64,000 nt of DNA from Symsagittifera roscoffensis (GCF_963678635.1 NC_087065.1:16474572-16538571); one strand, 5' to 3'; shown: positions 12,001 through 24,431, numbered from the stretch's first letter. Notes: generated by a model not told the origin, from the letters alone. Program-made: numbers and translations.

Positions 12001-15000
12001 AATTAACCTAATGGTGCAATTTTTATTAGTAATGAAGCTAATAACTAAAATCATTTAAATTTTTGTTTCAGATTTTAAAATATTTCTCTCTAGGTATTTC
12101 ATATGTAGTGTGAAAAAACGAATAATTAATTATATTTGAAATATGCGGGTATGTAAGTGACTAAGATTGTATGATTTTTCCATTTTAATTTCGGGCTGAC
12201 GCCTGTATGGGTTTATTTATCTTTGTATAAATGAAAAAACTCAAAATGAACTTGACTTAAAGCCTGTTTTGTCAAGAAAACTCTTGTTTGTGTCACGTCA
12301 ACGTAGATTTTAAATGAGCAAAAACATGTACAATTCATAAGTACATGCATCTATTTTTTTTGTTTGAGATGAATGATGCTGTGAATGAGTGTTTTAAAAA
12401 AAAAACTTGTTGTTTGTTTGTTTATTGAAGTTTTTGTTTAGGAACGCCTGTAACAGAATACTACTCTAAGTTGATAATCTTGCAACACGTTGGTCTGACT
12501 GTTGTTGTCAATATCAATTTTGCTTAAAATTCAATCTGTTAAACAAGGCTAGAAATTAAATACATGCCCTTCATTAGCAGGTTTTAATTTTTTTCAGTTT
12601 GCGTCAGTCAGTTTTGTTGATCTTTGATAAATCAGATGATTGCACATTTCGCTCAAAATGCACACATAAGCTGCTGTTATTCACTTAAAGGCAATCAATT
12701 TTCGTGAAATTTTGCAACAAAGACTTTCAAAAAAAATTGTACTCAGTTATCTATCTATTAGATTAGTTTTTTAAAATTCGCTTGTTAATCCTTAAATTTT
12801 TCTGTTCCAAACTTGTCCTAGCCTCCTTCGGTAAAACAGTAATTTTATTGTTAGGATGATAGTTCAGCCATACCGACAGTCTGTTTTACCGAAGAAGGCT
12901 AGGACAAGTTTGGAACAGAAAAATTTAAGTATTAACAAGCGAATTTTTAAAATAATAATCTAATAGATAGATAACTGAGTACAATTTTTTTTGAAAGTCT
13001 TTGTGGCAAAATCTCACAAAAATTGATTGCATTTAAGTGAATAACAGCAGCTTATGTGTGCATTTTGGGCAAAACCTGCAATTTATCAAAGATCAACAAA
13101 ACTGACTGACAAAAACTGAAAAAAAAATTGAAACCTGCTAATGAAGGGCATGTATTCAAGTTCTAGCCTTGTTTAACAGATTCAATTTTAAGCAAAATTG
13201 ATATTGACAACAACAGTCAGACCAACGTGTTTTAAGATTATCAACTTAGAGTAGTATTGTTACAGGCGTTCCTAAACAAAAACTTCAATAAACAAACAAA
13301 CAGAACAAGTTTTATTTTAAAAACACTCATTCACAGCATCATTCATCTCAAACAAAATAAAATAGATGCATGAATTTATGAATTCTACATGTTTTTGTTC
13401 ATTTAAAATCTACGTTGACGTGACACGAACAAGACTTTTCTTGACAAAACAGGCTTTAAGTCGAGTTCATTTTGAGTTTTTTCATTTATACAAAGATAAA
13501 TAAACCAATACAGGCGTCAGCCCGAAATTAAGATGGAAAAATCATACAAACTTAGTTACTTACATACCCGCATATTTCAAATAAAATTAAACATTCGTTT
13601 TTTCACACTACATATGAAATACCTAGTGAGAAATATTTAAAAATCTGAAACAAAAATTTAAATGATTTTAGTTATTAGCTTTATTACTAACAAAAATTGC
13701 ACCATTAGGTTAATTATGTTAACAAATGAATGATAAGTTTTGTAAAAACCATATCACACACTATATATCTATGTAGGCAAAGAATTACGTTTTAATGTAG
13801 TATCTGGTAAACTTTTAGCATGTGGTGAACTACTCAGAAATCAAGAGCACCAAAAAATATTTTAGATCAATTGTTTTTCTACTTGAAGTGGCATTCTGAT
13901 GGCATAATTTTGATCACATATGTGAATTTATACATATGAATCATTATATATAAATGTATATAACCACAAACATACAAAGTAGACATTAATCGTGCTTACA
14001 TTTACAAATAAAAATTGATTACAATGCCTAACTACATGCACTAATTTTACGTATCCGAACGTGATTGATAATCTGTACCCACTTAGCATCTGGTGAAGCA
14101 ATCCAGAATAATGAAGAGAAATAAAAAGAAGAAATTGGATTGATTCTGACATCGAATTTTATTTCCAATCACAGTTAATTATCCTAAATTGATTCGAAAA
14201 CTTTTTAGAACAACATGCTTGTACATCATTTCTGATATTACATTTCCGAAACAAGCATACCGTAAACCATGTAAATATCGAACATGCAATGCACACAATT
14301 TACACATAATTATATTACTTTATAGTTTCTGGTTGAACATAAGACAGATACAACACCTAGTAAAATGTTCTAGAAGTTCTTGACTAATCTGGAATTAAAG
14401 CTACATTGAGTTTGATTTGTGGCTTCACTTTGAGCTATTGTTACACTATACTGAAAATATTTACATAAAAATTAACAATTACATTTACCGATACTGTGTT
14501 TTTTTACTTGTCCAAAACTGTTCAATTTGAAGAAGAGAATAAGAGGAGATAAAGATACAATCAAAAAGTTAGAAAAGATGTGGTGTTGATTATACAAAAC
14601 AAAGCATTTATCAGCTATTTCATTTCCAATCCATGCTTAGACTTGTTCTGTTTTTAGCGCAATAACAATGCCTCTGAAGGCGCGTGCTTTCATCATTTGA
14701 TTCATAATTTTACCCGTTTCAATTCAATGTTTGATCTCCGTTACCGCAAAACTTTAAAAAACTGTATGTGTAAGTTTTGACTGATTCCGCTCAAGTACGT
14801 ACTATTTTTGACAAGACTGCTCACGGAGATTTTCTTTCCTTATTGAACAATAATTAAATTCAAATAATGATAATTGGATCACTCTAAATTACATATTTTC
14901 CATTAAAGTTATCTTATTCCATTTATATCTTTTAAAAATATGGTTTAAAAGGCCATCAGAAAAGATGAATTTTTGATCATCGTAGTTTATATCATCGATT

Positions 15001-16599
15001 CAGCGCAAATAGCCAAAGTTAAGCTAATCAAAGATCAAGATTTACTCATCTCCTTATGAGTGCATTCCTCTTTCGTAGAGTCAAATTGGATCTTCCCAGG
15101 AAGTCGAGGGGCCCAAGTTGGCCTGGAAATGGAGCCACCAGCTTCACCTTGTTACTCTCATTGCAGAAATCAGTCTAACAAAGAGTTCCTGGTGCAGTCG
15201 GCAGACAACCCATATTAGCCAAATGTAACCGCCAGTTGCTCGCAAAAAAAGAAAAAGGATCGGAACGCATCAATCTGTTATACGTGGCGTCAATTGAAAA
15301 ATTTTCAGTCTGTTCTGTGTTTTTTGCTGGTTTTTTCAATTAGTTAAGTTGAATTTATTAATGTTTACCTGTTTGTTTTGTAATCTAAATTATATAAAAC
15401 AAAAAGAACAATTTTGTTTGCTCTTAATTCTTTAAAATTAAAAAAAAACTGTGTTTCATTTAGAATCATGTCTAAAAAACGTTCGTTCTAGAAAATTCAA
15501 ATTCGCAAAAGAAGATTGGGTTGTTTATTTTGCACAAATTTAAAATTTTTTGAAAGTTTTCTTTATTACTGAAAAAATGAGTTGAACATCAGCTTAGATC
15601 AATTTTTGTTTTCTCTAAAACATACCTTTTACCGTTAGTTTCATCTTTGTTAAAATCTATTTTCTAAGATACTGTAGCTCAAACGATCGATATTGCATAA
15701 ACACGGGGGAAAAGATGGAAAAAAGAACAGTTGAACCGGTGTTAAATAGCTTTCTCAGAGCTAAATACATTTTTTTGAACAACAAAACTTTTAATGGTTT
15801 AGCAAGAAAACAACATAATGTGCAACTCTACTCAATGTAACTTGGTCTACGGTTAAAACTGCAGCCTAATAGTATACTGATTATATAACAAACTAGAGAA
15901 CCAACAAATGAATCAAAAAACAAAATTTTTCAAAAAAGATAACAAATCTTAAAACAATGGCTAAAAATTTTGTTTAAAACCAAAACCTCCACTGTCTTAA
16001 ATTTTCTGTACAAAACTAAATAATTACTTGAGAGCAATTTCGATATGTCAAAAAAAATGTTTTCAAATTTTCCCGTCCAATGCAAATTAGTAAGCCTTGG
16101 TTTTTTCTTCTGACCACTAAAAATGCTTCATGACTAACTGGTCAATTTTGAATAGAAGTTTGATACCGTTGGTAAAATCGTTTGGGAGACCAACAGACAT
16201 ATTAAAAAATAGTTTATCACCATTTTTTATTTTTTTTAAGATGAAAAAAATTGCTAAATTGCATAGATGACTTGGCTGAAAGCTGGCATTTCTTTGCAAA
16301 TCTCTGCTTGCGACGTTTGCATTGTAAAATCAAATTGTGTATGAAGGTTTGTTTGTATTTGAATACATTTATACGTAAAACGTAATGATAAAATTTTTGT
16401 GTGAATGTTTGTGTTTATAAGCAAATGCAAGTAAATATCTTTTGTGTATGCGTGTATGTATGCAAGTTGATGTGTTTGTATGTATGAGTACAATTTTTTT
16501 CCTTATGCGCTTGTAAACCAAAACAATTGTAAGTAGAAGAATAACTATAACCCAACTTGATTTTTACTAACGTTTCTAGATTTTCTTGAAGGTTTGACA

Positions 16600-18020
16600 A
16601 GATACTATGTGCATTGTATATATGTACGCACAAATGCTTTGCGTATGTGTGTATTTATGTAAACTGTATGTATCTATGTAAAAGTGTACAACGTTTTGCA
16701 TGTATAAAGGTAATTAATCATGTTATATTCTTTTGTGTGTATTCTACTATTTGTTATATTTGTGTGTATTCTATTATTTATTATACTGTATTCTACTATT
16801 TGTATTCTATTAAATGTTATACTTTTTATGTGTATTCATTTGATTATTTAGAAGTTATGTAAATTTGTATGCTTTTATGTAAGTAAGAACTCTTGACTGC
16901 ATGTCCGCTTGATTGAGTGAATGAATACAAGCAAATGTTTTGTATCAATGTATGTTTTTGGGCAAGTACTTATGCATATTCGTATATGAGTATGAAAGGC
17001 ACGTTTATTTGATTGTATGTAAAGACGTATGAATGCCAGTCTGTAATGCGTGATTCTTTTTGTCTGAATGTTTGTATATATTTGTCTTGAAAGTGTGAAG
17101 AGAATGTAAGTTGGTTTGCGTGTTTACATGTGGTTGTATTTTAAAGGTCAGCAGAACTTTCGTGTGTCTATTTATGTAAACTATGTATCTATGTAAAAGT
17201 GTACAACTTTTTGCATGTATAAATGTAATTAATCATGTATAAACATACTAGTTGTGTGTATTCATTTTAGTATTTAGAAGTTATGTATATTTGTATGTTT
17301 TTATCTAAGAAGATTTCTTGACTGCATGTCCGCTTGATTGAGTGAATGAAGACCAGCAATTATTTTGTATCAATGTATGTTTTTCAATTTAAAAACATTT
17401 AAAAATTAGCTTGTTTGCAAATTGTACAAATTTATGATTGAAGTTTTATGTCTGTTTAAAAGGAAAGTGTGTACACATGAGTCGTTGCATGCTTGTAAAG
17501 TACGATCCATGTCTGTTTGTAGGCAAGAACCTATGCATTTTCGAATATGAGTATGAAAGACACGTTTATATGATTGTATGTAAAGACGTATGAATGCCGG
17601 TCTGTATTGCCTGACTCTTTTGTCTGAATGTGTGTATATATTTGTCTTGAAAGTGTGAAGTGAATGTAAGCTGATTTGTGTGTTTAAATGTGGTTCTAAT
17701 TTAAAGGTCAGCAGAAATATTAAGTCAAAATCTTTGCATGTGTGTCAGCAAAACTGTTCATTTAATCGATTGCAGGTTTAAAAGTATGTAAGCAAGTATG
17801 TAAAATTCATGTATGTATGGTAGTTTATTTGCATTCTTCTTATGTATAAGACTATGTACGTTTGTATTCATACCTTTATGTAAGACTTCATTTTGAATAA
17901 TTGTATGTATGGAAGTATTTTTGCATATATGTATGTAATTTTGTACGTAGGGTTGTATGAATGTCTCTAAGTAACTTTAAATTTGTATGTATATATGTAA
18001 GTACGTTTGTATGTATCTAT
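16600..18020. repeat. GTAT/TATG-rich microsatellite region, right arm
   Basis: Mirror image of the left-arm CATA region (GTATGT, TTTGTATG phrases) and shorter because the arm is deleted beyond about 18030. Confidence 0.7.
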
Positions 18021-18139
18021 GTTTACATGAATACAAGCCAATACCCCCAAACTTTAGAAGGGAAAACATGCACCGACCAAAACTTAATTCCATTCCCGTT
18101 TCCACAACGTTCAGTGGGATTACTCAATAATATACCGAA

Positions 18140-18320
18140 GTTTTACATGAGGACTATTAGGTATAAAATTATACATGATGACAATTAGGATTATTACATA
18201 GTGACCATTAGGTATAAAATTATACATGGTGACAATTAGGATTATTACATAGTGACCATTGCTGATCATTTAATACATGGTGACCATTATGATTTATACC
18301 TAAAGGTCATCCATGTATGA
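18140..18320. repeat. Subterminal direct repeats of foldback element, right
   Basis: Reverse-complement counterpart of the left subterminal array, with units such as GACCATTAGGTATAAAATTA and TACATGGTGACAATTAGG. Confidence 0.65.
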
Positions 18321-18361
18321 CAACCCCCTCCCCGATCCTAACGCACTATATGCATACTACT

Positions 18362-18367
18362 AATACT
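18362..18367. repeat. Right target-site duplication AATACT
   Basis: Second copy of the 6-bp direct repeat that flanks the foldback element. It lies 117 bp from the donor of TMEM67 exon 3. Confidence 0.85.
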
Positions 18368-18484
18368 TCTGTTGTAGATATTGAAAATTAAATTCTACCT
18401 GAGTCGAATTTTGATATAAAATATCCATTAATTGGCATTTTCATATTTTTATTGTTAGACTTGACGAGACAAATTAATACTTAC

Positions 18485-18675
18485 TCATTTCCTTCTTCTG
18501 TTGGTCCAAAATTATCAGCGCACTCTTGGCACGAGGAAGGGTCGACCAGCCCTCCGAATTCGTCGCGGGAGTTCAATACACGCTCATCGGCACATGGCAC
18601 ACACTTACCAGTTGTAGGTTCGCGACTTGTTCCATCTCCGCAAGTTACACAATCCCATCCATCGGGAGAAACAGC
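18485..18675 (-). CDS. TMEM67: TMEM67 exon 3 (intact copy)
   Basis: A 191-nt exon bounded by TTTTTCAG (acceptor, minus strand) and GA|GTAAGT (donor 18484-18479). It reads 63 codons plus two bases, beginning AVSPDGWDCVTCGDG and containing KCVPCADERVLNS and SSCQECADNFGPTEEGN. The human protein has GVTEDGWNCISC, then KCHCPIGHIL and TCELCDG in the same order. It belongs to the cysteine-rich ectodomain. It starts in phase 0 after exon 2 and ends two bases into a codon that exon 4 completes. A second copy at 22473-22284 lacks the donor, so this is the copy expected to be used. Confidence 0.87.
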
Positions 18676-18787
18676 CTGAAAAACAGCGGGTAGATTTAGC
18701 GAAGCATCAAAAGTATCAATTTATTTGTCAACAGCTTGGTATAGGAATTTTTTAGAGCAAATTTTAGATATCAACAACAATTCCTAC

Positions 18788-18903
18788 CATTCCAGCAGGG
18801 CATGCCTGACACGCCAACACTTGAACTCCATCTCTAGTCGAATAGGGACCAGATCCAACATCTGCGATTGTTTTAAAGCCAACCGCACATGAGCAAGATA
18901 CGT
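18788..18903 (-). CDS. TMEM67: TMEM67 exon 2 (copy next to intact exon 3)
   Basis: A 116-nt exon between an ATTTTAG acceptor and an ATG|GTAGGA donor. Two bases complete a codon begun in exon 1, then 38 codons include VSCSCAVGFKTIADVGSG and ACQACPAGM. The human counterpart has SCVCLPGFQMISNNGG and CKKCPENM. Intron 2 is 112 bp. The downstream ATG-containing reading into the intron is not coding. An identical exon occurs at 22701-22586. Confidence 0.87.
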
Positions 18904-20039
18904 CTAAAATATTTGAGTAATAACAAAAAAGATACAAATTACAATACAAAAAATATTTGATCATAATCAGTGGCTGGTTGGTGCAAAAAATAGGACCTTA
19001 TAAGTTTTTATTCTTTTCAATGATTGATTGTGAAGGTTGTTAATTTGCCTATTATCACGTGCCGTCGATTGTAGTAGCCAACCTCAATTTGCAAATCAGT
19101 AAATTAAGTTAAAAAAAGTGGCTGGTGGGGATTTTCTCAAGTCTTATTTAATGCAATATGCAAAGTGTAAGTAGCTGGAGTCTGTATGCAGTCGCATCGT
19201 TCCTGCTTTTGGTAGTAATTTAGAATCCTGTCGAGTTTTGGTGGTTCTATTTATTCATCTGTGGATGTAAGTTGCGTAGAGTGCAACTGATGTTGGGTTT
19301 CATGCAGCGTGTAATAGTCACTTTAGACAGCAAGCTTCGCTAGAACTGCCTCAGAAAACAAGAGGTCAAGAATTGCGCCTCACAACGCAGATGCAACAAG
19401 TGCAAATTCATCGAAGACCACTTTGACTTGAAGATAATCGTATCTACCTTAACTTGGATTGATGTTCATCGGTTTAGGGATTGATCAGAATCCACATTGG
19501 CTCCTGGAACCACCGATAAAACTTTTGTGTTACCGAGAGGGCATATGATCATGCACATGTTCGCAACTATTTAATATTAAATCGAGAAATAAAAGGGCCA
19601 ACCACTCCATATCGTGCTTTTCATTTAGCTCATCGCCGAATAAGGCAGCCTTTGAGGTATCAATTCATATAAATTCAACTAAATGCCCTTTATGCCATTC
19701 GACCAGAACGCGGTCAATTTTTAATCGAGAGAACAAGAGTGTACGATACATAAAATGAGCCGATTAACGACGTTATTTACTATTTGAACCAAAAAAATGT
19801 AGTTATTTTCGATTTGGGTGAGCATGACACTTGATAATTTGATTTTCGCGCCAATTGAAACCGCGAAAATCTAAAGGACGATTTTAACTTTTCAGAAGAA
19901 GATCAGATATTGTATCAAGCAGACAGAAATGACGTGACACCATTTAAAAGATTACGGAGAAATAGAAGTATTCCGAAAAGTAACAATTGTACCATTACAA
20001 TCGATACTAAACGCTATTTACCAATCAAAAAAGCCTGGG

Positions 20040-20577
20040 ATCGGAATTACAACCCTCCCTGTTGGTGAAGAAGGAGCTTCTTCAACGAAGACCAACAACT
20101 CGGAAGGGCCTCTCGTTAAACAGGAGAACTGCATTGTTTTAATTTATAGCTTCCTGGAATGACCTGAATTCAATTTGTTCATTTTCAGGATATGAGAAGC
20201 TAGAAAATAAGGAAAGGGTCGATCAATCTGCGATGGCTGAGTGATTTTCTCTACTGTACAAAAACAAAAGTAACATAGCAATATGATAATAATAGTGCAC
20301 TAGCCCTATTTAAGTAATGACCTTGTGGTCTGGGGATTCTGAAACCTAGCCATGAGCTCACTAATTTTAATGCAACTAAGTTAACTTGAGCGGCTCGGCT
20401 GAGAGCCTTAGGACAGTAACGAGTTTTGTCGACCCGATGTTGCGAAGACCATGTTGAATTGGCTATGGTATAGACGGTGAAAAGCACTTTTGACGCTAGC
20501 AAATCGTTGTAGGATTTAGCTTTACTTCTGCCAGTGTGTACTTTCCGTGCGAAGGCAACAATTTCTTCAGATTTCAA
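20040..20577 (-). mobile_element. Fragment of a Ty3/gypsy-type LTR (copy 1)
   Basis: The reverse complement resembles the LTR of element A over several hundred bases: GCTTTTCACCGTCT, ACATCGGGTCGACAAAAC, AGTGAGCTCATGGCTRGGT and CTAGCTTCTCAT occur in the same order as at 34660-34950. It continues into a CCTTCCGAG phrase like those in the LTR. No internal coding region is attached, so it is a solo or broken LTR. The 108-codon open frame at 20251-20577 is only this LTR read through. Confidence 0.7.
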
Positions 20578-20633
20578 TCAAGTCGAAGATACAATAAGAA
20601 AATTAGAATAATTTTGCTTATGACATAATAAAC

Positions 20634-20683
20634 AAACAAGACAAACCAAATTTTAATTTCTTACAATTTGGTTTGTCTTGTTT
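20634..20683. repeat. Perfect 19-bp hairpin
   Basis: AAACAAGACAAACCAAATT is followed after 12 nt by its exact reverse complement. It is duplicated at about 24432-24481. It is not preceded by a gene it could terminate; it may be a leftover of a small foldback element. Confidence 0.6.
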
Positions 20684-21199
20684 TCACACAACCAATTTTA
20701 TTTTCTAGTGACAGTCGGTTATTTTAATGCTTTATTTTTAGTTTATTCTTTTAATCGCCAGCATGTTTGACTTCGAAACTTAAACGAAGAATTGAAATAT
20801 GAGACTTCTAAAAACGCCATGGAAGATATTATTTTATTTCAAAAAAATTATCGAAAACCTATCGACGTCAACAAAGAAAAAAAAAGGTAAAAATATTTTC
20901 GATCTGTAAAATTTTGAAAAAAAAAGGAAAACCGAAAAATTCAGAACACAAATTCGAAAACAATAGAATGGAAGAATGAAAACTCCAACAAATACACTAA
21001 AATAACAATTTTACACACCAGACGAAACCAATGAACGCAACTAAGAAATAATTGACCAAGATCACAAAAAGTCGACCAAACAAAACACCTTTTGTTACCA
21101 ACTACTGCGGATTAATGCTGGGGGACTCATAAGTGAACAGAACAAATATCATATGAGGAATTAGCGAGAGGATTTGGGGGCCACAAAATTTCGGGACTG

Positions 21200-22284
21200 G
21201 TGGAACGGGCGATAAACAGTAAACCTCGCAATTCTTACCGCATAACTACTTCGATTGGAAAAAATGACTGTCTTTCAAACGAATTCGATGCAAAAGAACC
21301 TGTGAGTAATTTAGAGAAATTAATTTATTTTTCAAATAACAAGTTTACCACCCCCCCAAACAATCTCAACCTGTACAGTATCTCCTCTACGGGCTTTAAG
21401 AAAAGATTTTATTGCAAATGTACATAAATTTAACAAGCAGTTTTTACACTTAGTTAAAAATACGAAGGATTTGGGCGATGTAAAGTTAGATACTTTAGAC
21501 TTAACAAGGCTTTTAATCAGAATAATGATGCTATTAGTTCAGATGGGTTGCATCCTTCTGATACAGGTGTTGAACAGGTGTTGAACAAAATGCTTTGATT
21601 TTTTCAAAACGGTGCAAGGTTGCTCAGAAAATAATAATTTTGTATTTTTTTCCTGATTTAGAATTTGGCGAAGAAACTTTAATCTTTTATCGTAATATTA
21701 AATTCTGGTTCTTTTTTGCGGCGCGTGGGAAAGTGGGGATATTGAAACTAATCCAGGCCCATATGAACCAATGGAACCTGTCTACAAAATTTGTTCCAAG
21801 AATGCAAAAAATCGGAAATTTGTTCATTTGAATTTTCAAAGTGTTATGAGAAAACGCATGCAGGTTAAAAAAAGTGTTCAGGAAATGGGTGAAAAAAACT
21901 GTTTTAGGAATTTCGAACACATGGTCGACAAAAAAGATAATTTGAAGATTTAGAACCAAAAAACACATGTTCAGATTTGATAGACAATCTTCAATAAAAC
22001 TAAAAGGTGGCGGTGTTTTGTTAATTATACCTAGAAAATTGGCTCCGAAACTACGAGAAAACTTAAACTTGTTCGATGAAGAAAAGAATAAGTCAGTATG
22101 GGTTGAACGCAAAACGAAATTTTATATTGCGAGTAAAGAACAAATGTTAATTAATTTGTGTTATAATCCAAACAAAACAATCTTCATTGATTTTCTAGAA
22201 AAATTAACAATCAACATTGACAACACATTTACTGTTTCTAACAAGATAACACTTATAGCTGATTATAACAAAAATTACTTGAAC
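21200..22284 (+). pseudogene. Truncated CR1-like LINE, 5' part (copy 1)
   Basis: Holds the end of an ORF1 with an SGNH-esterase signature (DGLHPSDTG, near 21550), a 2A-like motif, and the start of an apurinic-type endonuclease (GGGVLLIIPRKLA; LINLCYNPNKT; LIADYNKNYLN). It is cut at 22284, where the tandem duplication joins it to antisense TMEM67 exon 3. The 174-codon open frame at 21967-22491 is therefore a chimera created by the duplication, not a gene. Frameshifts separate the pieces. Confidence 0.8.
21735..21761 (+). other. 2A-like ribosome-skipping motif GDIETNPGP (copy 1)
   Basis: In-frame codons read S-GDIETNPGP and lead into the N-terminal part of the LINE ORF2. It fits the D-(V/I)-E-x-N-P-G-P consensus exactly. 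Skipping would fall between the final G (21756-21758) and P (21759-21761). Upstream residues are hydrophobic (ILVLFCGAW) after an in-frame stop, as in the signal-like 2A leaders reported for CR1 elements. Confidence 0.75.
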
Positions 22285-22473
22285 ATTTCCTTCTTCTGTT
22301 GGTCCAAAATTATCAGCGCACTCTTGGCACGAGGAAGGGTCGACCAGCCCTCCGAATTCGTCGCGGGAGTTCAATACACGCTCATCGGCACATGGCACAC
22401 ACTTACCAGTTGTAGGTTCGCGACTTGTTCCATCTCCGCAAGTTACACAATCCCATCCATCGGGAGAAACAGC
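22284..22473 (-). pseudogene. TMEM67: TMEM67 exon 3 duplicate lacking its splice donor
   Basis: Identical to intact exon 3 for 190 nt from the acceptor, but the duplication breakpoint replaces its final base and the GTAAGT donor with LINE sequence. Minus strand reads AAT|GTTCAAGTAATTT where the intact copy has AATGA|GTAAGT. A cryptic CAA|GTAATT nearby would end in a different phase. In transcription order this copy comes before the intact pair. Joining it to the next exon 2 would shift the frame, because that exon needs one incoming base. Confidence 0.85.
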
Positions 22474-22585
22474 CTGAAAAACAGCGGGTAGATTTAGCGA
22501 AGCATCAAAAGTATCAATTTATTTGTCAACAGCTTGGTATAGGAATTTTTTAGAGCAAATTTTAGATATCAACAACAATTCCTAC

Positions 22586-22701
22586 CATTCCAGCAGGGCA
22601 TGCCTGACACGCCAACACTTGAACTCCATCTCTAGTCGAATAGGGACCAGATCCAACATCTGCGATTGTTTTAAAGCCAACCGCACATGAGCAAGATACG
22701 T
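22586..22701 (-). CDS. TMEM67: TMEM67 exon 2 duplicate (intact splice sites)
   Basis: Same 116 nt, acceptor and donor as 18903-18788. It ends in phase 0, so splicing exon 1 to this copy and then directly to intact exon 3 (18675) would give the same protein. Splicing it to the second exon 2 would break the frame. Either exon 2 copy could be used, but not both. Confidence 0.75.
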
Positions 22702-23839
22702 CTAAAATATTTGAGTAATAACAAAAAAGATACAAATTACAATACAAAAAATATTTAATCATAATCAGTGGCTGGTTGGTGCAAAAAATAAGACCTTATA
22801 AGTTTTTATTCTTTTCAATGATTGATTGTGAAGGTTGTTAATTTGCCTATTATCACGTGCCGTCGATTGTAGTAGCCAACCTCAATTTGCAAATCAGTAA
22901 ATTAAGTTAAAAAAAGTGGCTGGTGGGGATTTTCTCAAGTCTTATTTAATGCAATATGCAAAGTGTAAGTAGCTGGAGTCTGTATGCAGTCGCATCGTTC
23001 CTGCTTTTGGTAGTAATTTAGAATCCTGTCGAGTTTTGGTGGTTCTATTTATTCATCTGTGGATGTAAGTTGCGTAGAGTGCAACTGATGTTGGGTTTCA
23101 TGCAGCGTGTAATAGTCACTTTAGACAGCAAGCTTCGCTAGAACTGCCTCAGAAAACAAGAGGTCAAGAATTGCGCCTCACAACGCAGATGCAACAAGTG
23201 CAAATTCATCGAAGACCACTTTGACTTGAAGATAATCGTATCTACCTTAATTTGGATTGATGTTCATCGGTTTAGGGATTGATCAGAATCCACATTGGCT
23301 CCTGGAACCACCGATAAAACTTTTGTGTTACCGAGAGGGCATATGATCATGCACATGTTCGCAACTATCTAATATTAAATCGAGAAATAAAAGGGCCAAC
23401 CACTCCATATCGTGCTTTTCATTTAGCTCATCGCCGAATAAGGCAGCCTTTGAGGTATCAATTCATATAAATTCAACTAAATGCCCTTTATGCCATTCGA
23501 CCAGAACGCGGTCAATTTTTAATCGAGAGAACAAGAGTGTACGATACATAAAATGAGCCGATTAACGACGTTATTTACTATTTGAACCAAAAAAATGTAG
23601 TTATTTTCGATTTGGGTGAGCATGACACTTGATAATTTGATTTTCGCGCCAATTGAAACCGCGAAAATCAGAAGGACGATTTTAACTTTTCAGAAGAAGA
23701 CCAGATATTGTATCAAGCAGACAGAAATGACGTGACACCATTTAAAAGATTACGGAGAAATAGAAGTATTCCGAAAAGTAACAATTGTACCATTACAATC
23801 GATACTAAACGCTATTTACCAATCAAAAAAGCCTGGGAT

Positions 23840-24375
23840 CGGAATTACAACCCTCCCTGTTGGTGAAGAAGGAGCTTCTTCAACGAAGACCAACAACTCG
23901 GAAGGGCCTCTCGTTAAACAGGAGAACTGCATTGTTTTAATTTATAGCTTCCTGGAATGACCTGAATTCAATTTGTTCATTTTCAGGATATGAGAAGCTA
24001 GAAAATAAGGAAAGGGTCGATCAATCTGCGATGGCTGAGTGATTTTCTCTACTGTACAAAAACAAAAGTAACATAGCAATATGATAATAATAGTGCACTA
24101 GCCCTATTTAAGTAATGACCTTGTGGTCTGGGGATTCTGAAACCTAGCCATGAGCTCACTAATTTTAATGCAACTAAGTTAACTTGAGCGGCTCGGCTGA
24201 GAGCCTTAGGACAGTAACGAGTTTTGTCGACCCGATGTTGCGAAGACCATGTTGAATTGGCTATGGTATAGACGGTGAAAAGCACTTTTGACGCTAGCAA
24301 ATCGTTGTAGGATTTAGCTTTACTTCTGCCAGTGTGTACTTTCCGTGCGAAGGCAACAATTTCTTCAGATTTCAA
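23840..24375 (-). mobile_element. Fragment of a Ty3/gypsy-type LTR (copy 2)
   Basis: Second copy of the LTR fragment, carried along in the 3.8-kb tandem duplication. Confidence 0.7.
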
Positions 24376-24431
24376 TCAAGTCGAAGATACAATAAGAAAA
24401 TTAGAATAATTTTGCTTATGACATAATAAAC

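Larger units (their letters stand above)
3616..12839 (+). repeat. Left inverted arm of foldback element
   Basis: This 9.2-kb arm is longer than its partner because it retains 3955-7590, which the right arm lacks. The inner end pairs GTAAAACAG (12831-12839) with CTGTTTTAC (12881-12889). Confidence 0.85.
3616..18361. mobile_element. Giant foldback transposon with multi-kilobase inverted arms
   Basis: Left arm 3616-12839 and right arm 12881-18361 are inverted copies around a 41-nt spacer (12840-12880). The outermost bases match exactly: AGTAGTATGC...at the left and its reverse complement ending GCATACTACT at the right, each followed by the 6-bp duplication AATACT. The arms carry the same order of landmarks: subterminal repeats, CATA-rich microsatellite, then mostly unique sequence. 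They differ by substitutions and several indels: the left arm alone has 3955 to about 7590 and about 300 bp near 10925-11225; the right arm alone has about 240 bp near 14763-15004. No transposase, polymerase, integrase or other recognisable protein is encoded on either strand, so it is probably non-autonomous. Family unknown; a 6-bp duplication and AG...CT ends recall Polinton/Maverick elements, but no hallmark gene is present. Confidence 0.85.
12881..18361 (-). repeat. Right inverted arm of foldback element
   Basis: This 5.5-kb arm is the reverse complement of the left arm at 3616-3954 joined to about 7590-12839. The join at about 18030 puts GTATCTATG beside TTACATGAATACAAGCC, so the arm reads as an internal deletion of the longer form. 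Short open frames at 13928-14152 and 16254-16633 are mirror images of left-arm sequence and are not convincing genes. Confidence 0.85.
18486..22284. repeat. Tandem 3.8-kb duplication, copy 1
   Basis: Contains TMEM67 exons 3 and 2, about 1.1 kb of AT-rich intron, an LTR fragment, a hairpin and the 5' part of a LINE up to its endonuclease region. Identity with copy 2 is very high, with roughly a dozen or two scattered single-base differences and homopolymer-length changes visible by eye. The unit ends inside the LINE (...ATTACTTGAAC at 22284), where it abuts the start of copy 2 with about one base of shared sequence. Confidence 0.92.

Noticed and set aside
3616..18361. Calling the foldback element a Polinton/Maverick
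   Set aside because: The 6-bp duplication and terminal bases fit, but no polymerase B, integrase, protease or capsid gene is present, so the name is not supported.
20251..20577. 108-codon minus-strand ORF, repeated at 24049-24375
   Set aside because: It coincides with an LTR fragment; duplicated identity comes from the tandem duplication, not from selection.
21967..22491. 174-codon plus-strand ORF
   Set aside because: A chimera of LINE endonuclease and antisense TMEM67 exon 3 created at the duplication junction.
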